Shown here one piece after another: positions 25,946 through 37,300 of a DNA stretch of 64,000 nt (position 1 is the stretch's first letter; the number at the start of each line of letters is the position of its first letter). The notes below the pieces were generated by a model, which was given only the letters and a program-made list of their open reading frames with translations, made no database searches and was not told where the DNA came from. The translations under genes were made by a program, and so were the position numbers. The stretch is from Ascaris suum. Lineage: Eukaryota; Nematoda; Chromadorea; Rhabditida; Ascarididae. The stretch covers positions 5,194,520 through 5,258,519 of the forward strand of contig CM024176.1 in the NCBI GenBank assembly GCA_013433145.1. The letters run 5' to 3'.

Positions 25946-28900
25946 AGTGGCATGGCATACCCCTCATCACTCCTTGGATGTCTTAGTCGAAACATCATCA
26001 CAGCGGAAATTTGTGCTTTATGCTATCCAGCTGCCAAAGTATCTTCTATTTGGGCGTCGAGGGGAACATCCATTCAAAGAAGGCTACTAAGAACACTTAG
26101 TGTGGGGTGTAACGATAATGCAACAAAGATTACCGTGAATAGAAAGAGAGGTTTACTGACAAAAAGGAAGACAGAATATTCTAGAATCTCCTACCTTTAC
26201 TGGGTTTCATTGCCATAGTTAAGTTAAGATAGAGCTACACATGACTAGTTCATTTACTTTGCACCTAATCAAGAGGGTGGAAATGGTGTCACGGTTTTCC
26301 AATAAGGTATTTTAAAAGATCAAATTGGGAAACGAGAATTAACAAATTGAGAGAAAGCTTCCTCCCGAAGATGTTTCATACCTATCTTAGCCTGATATAA
26401 ATTCCCCATAAAAATTTCCATCGTGAAAAATGCTCTCCGAATAATCTGGCTCCCATAGAGTGTGTTAAAATTATGTGGTGGTGCGTCCATGTTGCTTCTA
26501 GTGTCTAACGCTAAAATTTCCACAGCAAATACATCCGGTCCCATTTAGGATCAAGCATTTGCCATAAGCTCCTAGACAGGAGTAAATATAAAAAGGCGAC
26601 CCTAAGCAATCACTACAAAATTCAGCAATATAGACACATTGCACAACAGAAGCCAATCAGTTCTGCGATAGATGCTCATGGAATGTGATAAACAGAAAAA
26701 CCTTAGTTGGTACTCAAATCTTTTGTAACTTAGCCCAAGTCCAGGTGTAAACTACATATTCATATTTAAGCTATCCGTCGTGGACGAAGCCCCAATTATA
26801 GCGAATCGTGCAAAGGCACGATGAAGTTGCTTTTAAAATCGTTTGCACCATTGCTGTGAGTAATAAGCAATATGTTGCTTAATGATAAAACCCACTTCTA
26901 CCATATTACAGAAAAATTTCCTTATATGTGTGCATTTTTCGAAATATTCACAAAGTTTGCTGGTAAAAACATCAAGGATCAATGATGCGACAAAAGCGCG
27001 ATCGGCAAGCCCACCAAGGTACTTTTACCCTACGACAAGTTATGATGCAAGTTCCTCGGTAGCAGTTTTAAGGGAGTTGCGATGTTATATTTTTAAACTG
27101 TAGTCGTCCTCCGTATTAGCCTTTCTGTCTGCTGAAGTCAATCAACTACTAAAAATATTTTCGGCTATAGTCCAGCACCCCCATAGAATAAACTCATTGT
27201 GCAAATCGGCTCTTTTTCTGACTGGAGCTTGTGTCTTTGTCTTCGAGGTTTTTTTCAGTGATACGAAAGATCGTAAGTTCATTTCATTGGAGCACCGACT
27301 AGCTGTCGAGAAGTTTCATCGATCAATCTACCTCTCTATTTGAGGACAGCAATAACACAGAGCAAATAAATAGTGAATAAAATTTGTCGACCTGAAAGAT
27401 TTTCGCCTGAAATCTTCAGCGTTATGAAGCCGTCCGCATAGGAGGATTTCCTTGTGCTTTCAACTCTTCAGCGTCTCTGAAATCAAAAAAAAACAATAAA
27501 TAAATGGAAAGCTACACTTCATCACTTATGAGCAAGACATTTAAGAAGCGGAATTTCAAACGTTTTCGTGTCGTTGAAGCTTCACTTTCCAACGTAGTAA
27601 GTGCGATATAAGAATGCAATGACCGAATATCCATAGAGAGAAGGCGTTATAGCACTATTAATGTAACAAGTAGCTACGAAATTCTGGGTGAATAACTGAA
27701 TCCGAGTGAAATCGTCGTTGAAGCGTCAACAGTTGAATACATCTGGTCGGGGATTGGTAGCCGGTGGAAGAGGGGAGGGGGAGTCTCAACGATCGATGAT
27801 GGCAGCCAGCATGCAATATTCGCTGCGTCCTCACGATGGTCACCAGAAGAGGTTCACTCAAAAGTTGTGGGAGTAGCAATGGAATGAGAAAATGGGATTT
27901 CTAGAAAAAGCACACGCTAAAGCCATTCATCAATTGCCTTGTTTCAGCATAACGGCATTCGAAGCGACTGGCTCGGTGTTCCGCTCTCGCTATTCTTCAA
28001 CTGCTGGCCGGACCTCGAAAGAGCATTTCAAAATGCCTCGGCAATGTCAATTCGGAAGAACCAACCGCATTTGCATGAATATATTCCAATAACTAAGCCG
28101 TACTCTCAGAAAAGCCTCTCCCACCTCACCTCCCACCCTCCCTTCTCCTTCTTGCTGTCAAAAAAATCTTGCACTTCAGCACTTCAGAAAAGCATTATTA
28201 AATACATATGGCCAAGTAGGCTACAAGTTCTAAACACTCTTTCAAAACAATGACTTATTTCGTTACTTAATGCTCCACAAATAAACGGTTCAAAAAATCA
28301 CTCAATAGACTGCGAGATGCTCTACCGAAATATGTACACTTTTTCTTTGTGGGTAATTTATGATTAAATAATATGAAAATATACTTCAATATCCTCGAAA
28401 CTGTTTAATGTCGAACGAGTATTCCGATTTCAGTATCCCTCTGTGATACACAAAAAAAGGAACTAGCAGCACAGAATTGATCGACTAAAATACACAAACA
28501 TCAACGAGTAGCAGCTGCGCTGAAAAAGTTTGCATTCCGATATCGTCTTCAAAGAACAGTTTTTTGTTTCTAAGAAAGCACTGATTGGAATAGCGCAGCA
28601 GACATTTTAAGAATCCCTGTTTCATAGACTGTATGTGGGCAGTAGTGTCAAAATGTCTGTGAGAGTCCCCCAAAATATGGTCCAAGAAGAATCACATAAA
28701 AGGATTCAAGGTTATTTGTGAAATTATTAAGCGTTATTAAAAACTCTATCGTATTTTGTAATTTGGAATGCAGAAGCATTGGAAGACTCATTTTTGAAAA
28801 TGCAGATTAAGTCTCAAGAATTTCACTGACTACGATTATCCTGGCAAATAATGCACTGGTTTCCAAAATTTCGAAACACCGTGTCCATCTTTTGCTCGCC

Positions 28901-30857
28901 ACGTCGATCCTCTATTCGAGTGAGTCTTCTCTTCGCACGACTCTACAGCGTCACCTCATTTTCGAGGCCAAATTTTAGCGGAAGAAATGGAAATATGAAT
29001 ATAATTAACAAAATATTTCTGTTATTTTTCATTTTTACTCTCCCCATCCAAAGGAAAACGATTTAAAAACTGTATTTTTTTTCTTCAAAATGGTGCAGAA
29101 AATAAAGATTTCGATTGAACGGGCAACTACAGCTTCCGTTGGCGACAACATCTGAGCTTTCGAATCAGTCAGTGAACTTTTGCTCGCAACTTCACTGACT
29201 GCTTGCGAACAGAAATTAAAACAAAGAGAGCCAGAGAGAAGAAAAATCTGCCCTATCTATGCATCGCTAAAGTGGTTTGATCGACTGCCGCTCGACGAGG
29301 AATAAATCTTTAGCGCAGAATGATAGCTGCTTCAAAGTGGACCTTCGAAGCCAAACGCACACCATCGCTGTACATTTTGGATCATGAAATAAGAAAGCAG
29401 TATAGCGACACAAGTGTATTTCACCAATAATAAGCCAGATCTTCGTCGTTTACTTCCTTCTTCCTTAGTTTTTGGCCAGGATTTTTTCTTCGATTGTTGT
29501 GAAATGTGTTTCGTTCAAATTTGCTGAATCATTTGAAGCAAAAGTAAGAGAAAACATGCATGACTAACGGCACTGCTTATTTTTTGACAGTATTTTAAAG
29601 ACGTAATAACAATAAACTCTTTAGGAAAACTGATGATTAAAGTCATGTGGTTTATAGCAAGTTCAAAAATCAGTTTCTGGACATATAACCTTCTGTTCCT
29701 GGAAGATTCTTTGAATGCCTGTGTTATTTTCATTAAGCTTCACATATTCGCATTCATAAAAGACGGGAAGTTACGTAATCGTCAGAAATATCGAAGCATA
29801 TATTGCTTATACATGTTTATACATCACGCATGCATGGGCAGAAGTGATTGAGTCATATATAGGTGCATTTATTCATGATGTATGTGATCTTCCTTTCTGT
29901 CTCGTAGTTTCATATCCGGAGCCTTTGAAACCAGTACTGCACAACGTGGCGAATGTATTCTTTATTATAGAGTGGTCTTATATCAACGGTCGAGCGAATT
30001 CATCGAAAATAAAGTAATTTCATATATTTTCAAATATATACGCATATATTTGATAGCTGAGGAAGTCATTTCACACCTACAGCGGTTAGAAAAAAGATGA
30101 ACATCTGTGGTGGATTTTTGCAAATGCTCGGTGAGGTTGAAATTTGAATGCGCTCTTGCGTATGTCTGATTATAAGTTAGCAATCCATGGAATTGGCAGC
30201 CTTATATGGGCTGCAAAAAATGAGCCCTTTAAACTGTTGGGGACTCAGCCATTTTCAGCCATCGTCAACTGATCTAATCACCTACTCAGTGATTTCACGA
30301 AATGTTCGCTTTTTTTGCGGGTCAGCCGCTGCAAATTGGAAATAGCGCCAGTTGTAGAAGCGTACGAATTTCTGGGTCTCTTTGAATGACTACAGCTCCA
30401 AAACTGGTGGATTAATGCCCGTACAGATAACGCCGTTATAGCCCTCAGCTTTCCGGTGACTCCAGTACTCCGTTAAAACCGGCGAACCAGTAGACAAGCT
30501 AAATGTTCGCTGTACGAATACCCTCACGTATGCTACTGTGCAAAAGCGTGACGTCGCTGAAAGCGATGGGAATAAGCCGCAGCCATGTGGCGGGTTTTCG
30601 AAGAACATATTTTCTCGCTAGTGATTTTATGATTTTGAATTTGGATCTATCTCGAAATTTCTCAAAATTTAGGTTTCAAACAGGTTTAAAAATTTTTTCC
30701 CACTCCTGTAGTTGAATTTCGAAAGTTATATGCAAATTTGGCTGCTTCAACCAACTTCTAAGGTGACTTGAATTGCACCGACCTCGGCATCGCTATGCGA
30801 TGACCTTGCAAATTGCAAAAAAAGCTTGCAGCTCCACATGTATGATATAGTACCATA

Positions 30858-30887
30858 CGCTAATGACGTGAGGCTCTGTCATTAGCG
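30858..30887. repeat. Stem-loop: 10-bp perfect inverted repeat
   Basis: CGCTAATGAC and GTCATTAGCG are separated by 10 bases. Downstream of the receptor gene; could be a folded RNA element or chance. Confidence 0.85.
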
Positions 30888-31077
30888 CACATATATTCGT
30901 TGCAATGCGCCTCCTTCAATCTTTTCGATCCTTACTTAGAGCTAAGATAAAAGATTCATTTGTATTTATATGTTTGAAAAGAAGTCCTATTATATGAAAA
31001 GATAAATGAGGAACTATTTTGAAAAATTCAATTCTTAAGTTAAACTGACGCATCATAGAGTCGATTGACTAGTTTTT

Positions 31078-31101
31078 CTATGCTGAAATATTTCAGCATA
31101 G
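31078..31101. repeat. 24-bp perfect palindrome
   Basis: CTATGCTGAAAT followed by ATTTCAGCATAG reads the same on both strands. It lies about 100 bp past the stop codon of the receptor gene, so it may be in that gene's 3' untranslated region. Confidence 0.95.
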
Positions 31102-31201
31102 GTTTTATTCATACGTGGCAACAAAATCACAATTGCTGCTCCCATTTTTATAGTATCCAATAGAATTTATAGTGAGGATTTCAATAAAAAGCTTACAGAT
31201 T

Positions 31202-31366
31202 TTATGCAAATAGATAAGGAGCACGTAATCCAATCACAAGAGTGGTTACCAAGATTACAATGGTGAATAAAATTAAGCCAAGTCGATCAACCACCATTGC
31301 GGCGAATTGCCATTCATAACCGATGTGTTTCTCCTCCACCTCATCGTCATTCCTTTCCCGTATAAC
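31202..31366 (-). CDS. nAChR exon 10: TM4 and stop
   Basis: Residues 455-508 after a TATGTAG acceptor: [20 protein letters not shown], then [20 protein letters not shown] forms TM4, ending APYLFA and [12 protein letters not shown] is one of the most conserved motifs of nematode acetylcholine receptors. No clear AATAAA is seen just downstream. Confidence 0.96.
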   Translation of the reverse strand, partial: VIRERNDDEVEEKHIGYEWQFAAMVVDRLGLILFTIVILVTTLVIGLRAPYLFA

Positions 31367-34300
31367 CTACATATACTCATTCTCGTTCATTCATATCACA
31401 TAGCTAGTATCTTTTAAAAAATAGATGAACAAGTTCGAGGCATTATCATGTTGAAAAACCATTTTTCACAGTCGTTTTCTTGTCGACTTTCTGTTTCACA
31501 AAAGAGAGAAACAAAAGCAACGATCCATTATGCAAATATCGGCTTCACATTGCATAGACGCGTATGAGGCAGGTTGTCAAATATGAGACTGGCACAGCAC
31601 GGAGGCGGGTACGTTCCCTGCATGTGGTCTCCGCATCAAACGGGAAGGGAGATATGCATGCGGAATGTCGAGAGATGCGAAAGAAGAAAATAATCACAAT
31701 TGTTCTTCTTAGTGTATGTACTGTGATAAAGAAGCACAACTTATTGCAGCGAAATTTACTTGGGAGTATAAGTTTGCAACTGTTTGTCCTACACGGACAT
31801 ACAAGTTATCCGCCGAATTCCTTGCGTTAATTAATATTTTAGCACTCTTCTCCCATTTGGATAAAACACTGAAGCGTATTTTATACACGTTAGCTGATAT
31901 TTTTGTGTAAGAGATTTCTGCATTGAAATCGCCATATATTATCCCTCTAAAAAGCACCCTTCATGAAGAGAAAGGGAGAAGGTGCAGAACCTTCAAAAGG
32001 AAGCCAGTCCTCAAGGAAAAGGAGTTATTTTGGAAATATACCTTCACGTGATTGTAGATGCGATCGAGAAGTTTTAAACGCTGTTGCAATACCCGATCAT
32101 GTTTTGTGTACTGACCAACTTTTATTTGAAACATTAGTGATTGAAAATTTTCACGTAATGCTTCACCGAGAATTTCCACCACGCGGCTATTACCGTCCAT
32201 CTGAAATTCGCCAACATTTCGATTTATTTACCATTTTTCATTTATTTTGTTCGCATAAAACTCTCTATAATTCGCGACAGGCAACGAATTCAAACTTTCA
32301 GCGAGACGCACCGTCCATCTCTCAGCTTGAGCACATGGCTTGAATTGAAAATGCATCGTGAATTGTCACATATTATTCATGATAAGATTGTTCGGCACAT
32401 CTGTTTGTGGGATTGCTTGCCTACTGAGAAATTCATCAATAAGGTGTTATGTATTTGGTCTGTTGGAATAACCGTAAGTTGAAGTAATGAACTGAAATCC
32501 GCGCCGATATTATTAAAGTTCAATCAATGCGGAGTGATTTGTTCAGCTCAAATCCATGTTAGTTTTCTCAGAAAAGAATCGTTTAAGCTGTTTTAAGTCA
32601 ATGAAAGAGCTCGCCAGTGCGGCATACAGTCAGCATTCATCGTGGTGGAGTCCACCCCTTTCCTCTCCCCCTCCTCACATCTTTGAGGTGTAGAGTTCAA
32701 AATCCGCAAATCAAGCGCGCTTGTTTGATAAGCATAGTTTGAATAAATCGCACTCTAGCCGAATAAGTGATAGATATTAAAAAACAAACTTACATAAGAG
32801 AATGCTGTTCGATTATTGTCGCAACGATTTTTCCGCTGTGCCCAACTCTCTTTCAGCGTTCGAAGATTATTTGCTCGTTTCGGTTGTTTCATTCGTAATA
32901 AGAATGGAACCCATTCAAGTAGTATATAACGCATCTATATTAAAAACTTTTTAATGAAGAATAATAGAGTCAAGAAGAGTTTTCAACAATTGTTGCAAAA
33001 ATTTTACAAATATAGAAACGGCTTTTTATTGGGCGGCTTCCACTAGCGGTGCTCTCATCAACTAGAAACCGCTTCCAGGATAGTTGATGTTACTAGAAGA
33101 CTAAAGAGCAAAGACCATCAAAAAGGGATTGTAGGAGGTGTACTTGATTTTCTTTTAAAATCACAGCATTGCTTATATGCGAAATATTGGTTAATCCCTC
33201 TTTCACGAAATTTCTTGCACCATATAAGTATGACAACTCGAATTTACTCATTATATCTATATTAAAAAAACCAAATTCCCGCTCTGATTCTAATGCGTCC
33301 ATATGTGTGCGTCTGTTTGATGATTTCAACTCGAAGATCAGAAACGTAAAAACTGCGAAATTCAACTGATGCCGATTACATAACAAATCATTCACTGAGT
33401 GCAGTTCTGTCTCCCGTAACCAGATCGTTTATGAATGATGCGCACTTAAAGGAGCAATGAAACCACAATTTTAATCACTAAACAACCGGATGCATGAAAG
33501 AGGTTTCTTTGACGATTTATATAACCAGTTGCTTGTCTATAGAATATACTAGTTTTCCTCGTTTTTAAATGCTCACTGAATTTTAACGAAAGTAGTGGTC
33601 AATATAGAAATAAGGCACTGTAAACTGAGTGCATCTTGTTCGCCACTCTAATTCCTCGATTGTGCACGAATTTACGAGAGTAATTTACAAATAACGCTAA
33701 CCCAGAAACCCATTCTATGGTAATTGTCAGGATTGCGAAAATGAATCGCCTGTACATAAACGGTAAATGCAGTCGCTGCCGCTGATATCACCATACAGCT
33801 TTGGAAGAAAACTCCTATAATAAATCAATCATTGAATAATGTAGAGATTCATTTCGAGAGGCTGCTGAAGTGTTATATTTTTCTTCAAAGCGGTTTTTCT
33901 TTAGTATTTTATAAAATCTTTATGTGAATCATTGCATTTGAGTGAGTGAATTCTTTAATTCAACAAAGAAAGTCATGATGCGCTTCATTGCAACTAAGAT
34001 AACTTCATGACAAAAGTGATATGAAATAAATCGGCTATATAAGATCGTGAAATGTTTAAAAATATGCATTGGAATACAGTGCTACCGACAATGGAACCCA
34101 TATCGATAAAAAAGAATTGAGCCATAGCAGGTCAACAGTTTTCAGCGATCCATTACCAGCGAAAAATTCCAAGTCGAATTTCTTCAGCATAGATTTGAAG
34201 CACATTCTAGTCCTCATCGCAAACGATGACAAAAATTTGATGGTATTTAAAACCTCCCACCCAATCTTGGATGTTTTTGTATTAGAAGAAGCCTGATATT

Positions 34301-37300
34301 CAAGTTCACTAGCCATCTATGTTTTTCCACTATTGTTTCAGATTTCGGTACACAGTTGGAAAGTTCTCCAAAGTTCACCGTAATAAACGCGTTAAAATGG
34401 TTTTATCCTCTACGAGACGATCTAACTGAAAATGCCATTCTTCCGTTCATGTTGAAATACGCCTTGAGTAGAAGAGATCTTCACGAAAATTGGCAAACAT
34501 AGAAGCTTCACTGTTAATTAACACTTCTCGAAAAGTGAGGCCATCTTGAATATAGCGTCCTCTTCTGCCGACAAGCGGAGAAATAGACAGATTTTACGGG
34601 AAATAGCCGAGCTTTACTAAGTGGAAAGCCGGCGCACTTAATAGACAGTCTTCAACTTTTTAAAGTACCATAAACTTAACAAACAAGCAAGTAATCCAGT
34701 GAATAGTTGCTTACCGAGTAATGGAACGGCCTCAGAAGTTGGTGGCGTCATTTCATTCATAATCGTAAGGAAGATACAAATGGCGAGGGAGACGGAAATT
34801 TGCAGTCCTACCTTTTCACAGGTATACGGACTTAATGTAAATCCGAGTACAACTAATATAAGCGTTAGCATACAGGGCATAATAAGGTTGAATGCATAGT
34901 ATCTGCAAATAGTAGCAACAACTTCTACCGATGACGTTCTTTGTTCACCTTACATTCGTAATACTACACGCAGTATGCTTCACCTCTCCCTTTATAATCC
35001 AAATAACATACGGGGTTTCATCCATGCTATTTATACAATTGAGCCTTCCGCATTTTCCACTTATACAACCCATGACTTAATGACCATTCGGCTATATACT
35101 GGTCACTTGGTCACCTACTCCGATCTCTACCAATTGCAGTACATAAAACAGCCATCTCCAGCTCTGCTACTTAAGTGACCTATAGCGCTCCTCGAATTGA
35201 AATGCTGGAAAGAATTGAGAAAAATTAAAGAAGTAAGTTGGAATTCAATGGATGCAGATCTCATCGATTAATTTTCACTCTCCTTTGCTGAGCACCTCCA
35301 GAGGGAAATTTCGTTATAATTTCGAAGCAGTGTGGATATGGAGATGGTGCAAAAAATTGGATCGAGCAGGAATTTAGGATCTCTTTCTCATCCACCAATT
35401 ACGTTTTCAAATTTAACTCTCATGGGATTTCAGAGTGGTTAGCCGAAACTCGACAGCAGATAGGTAAATATCCACATATGCAGTGCTAAACATGCAAAGA
35501 CAACAAATGGATCGCATATTGCAATCGACAGTTTTTATTTCTCCTTCATGCCTAACCCTGTAATTAATATTATACCTAGTGGATGTTTGCACCTAGTATT
35601 TTAAACAATTTTTAACAACTTTACACCTGCTAATAAACGTTCTCCCAAAAAATGTCGTTGATATATTTCTCTTGACAGCATTTGCGAAAAAAAAACCGAA
35701 TGCATATCGTTTCGTTTCAAGAATTCACCAACTATTAGGTACATCAATCAATTCGATGCGATTGGTTGCATACAAATCCAAAAATTGCTAAAAGAAACTC
35801 AACTCTCTCCCATCCTCTTGAAGGTTTCGATTGATGTCATCTATTGCTACACAACGTCAATATAAAGTACCAAAGTAACCGATGCACAGAAAATAATGCC
35901 TCATTATATCCCTCCCCTCTTTCCGTAACGCTCCTCCTATATAATGAGCAAGTTGAATATTTCATTTGTTGGTGTTGCTGAGAGCTGGTTTAAGGGACGC
36001 GATGAGACAAATGATTAAAAAACAACAAGAATAAAGAGGTACCATTTTAGAAAACATCTTTCAATGCTTCTTCGATGAACACAATTTTTCTCATATAGAA
36101 AATGGCACCGAATCAATTTCCGTAGCAATAACGAAGCGAAAAACTTACAACGTCCTTCGACGTAAATGAATGAAAAATTTAATATCAGGATATGGTTCCG
36201 GACAACATTCGTAAAACTTTTCATTGCGAACGTCCCGTTCCTGAAAAGAAGTGTGGAATGCAAACCTTCCATGATACCTAACACTTTTTCCTGTAGAAAA
36301 CCCTTCAGTCAAAGTTAAGCGTTATAGAAACAGACGAAGAAACTCTGAATTATAAGCTGGAAAATAAACCTGAAAATGCTTAGCGAAATTCGTTCGCACA
36401 ATTAAATCAGAATTTATTAAATCCCTTGTTTACTTAATTGCTAGGTCGATGACCACAAAATCTTTGTTTACTACGGTCATTTTTGAACGCCTCTAATTCA
36501 TCGCCTCAAATGACCAAAATTGAAGACAATAAGTTCCTTATGGATGACGACATAGAGGAAATGCACAGTTACATATTTGCTCCCATGTGTTGCGCACTGC
36601 CAGCATCGCTTTTAGATGCACTTTTAACCCGAGAAAGAAACACCTAGAAATCTTGGCTAGTTTCCACCTGCTCCGATTGAAAAAAAGAGAGAGTTTCCGG
36701 TTGAACCTACTCATCCAGTAATGTACTTGGAGATATATTATTATTATCATGCGCCGACTGGCTCTAGAGGAAGTATTTTTTTTTTTCATACGGTACCATG
36801 CAGTCGTAATAGTGTCGGCATCACGGCTACCAATTAACGCCGAATGTTTGCTTCTGTGACGAAGCAAAAGAATTGCAATGGCTCTTATATAACTTTTTCT
36901 TCGGTCACAAGTTACCAATAAACGTGCAAGTAAACCTGTTTCTGATGGCCACCTACAAATATAGCATAGTTATTTGTAGTGACGATCTCATTTCCAATTA
37001 TTCGCTAAAACTTCCATGACAAAAAAAATCGGAATTAGCAAAACAACAGTCTCACTTAGAATAGCCCATTCTCCGTTCTCGATAAAATCGGACATATCGA
37101 ACGTGCCCGGTTGCAAATCCACTTCACGACCATTAAACGTCCACGAACCAAACTGTAACTTCTTCCATAAGTAGAGTTTTGAACAGCAATTTCGAAGAGA
37201 TATAACAAAACACTGCGCAGGCATTTTTAGAGATCATAAATGAATGAAGATCACGAACAAATATTTGCATTTTTGATAACGCTAAGGCTTTGTCTGTATA

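Larger units (their letters stand above)
24092..31201. other. AT-rich spacer, no supported gene
   Basis: Contains a poly-G tract and two short inverted repeats near 31 kb. The plus strand at 24332-24639 has two overlapping open frames with protein-like phrases (ENKVRRYLCNRERLRQHDIW) but no family I recognise and no convincing splice pair. Confidence 0.45.

Noticed and set aside
31963..32343. 126-codon plus-strand open frame
   Set aside because: It lies opposite receptor exon 9, which has clear family sequence and good splice sites on the minus strand.
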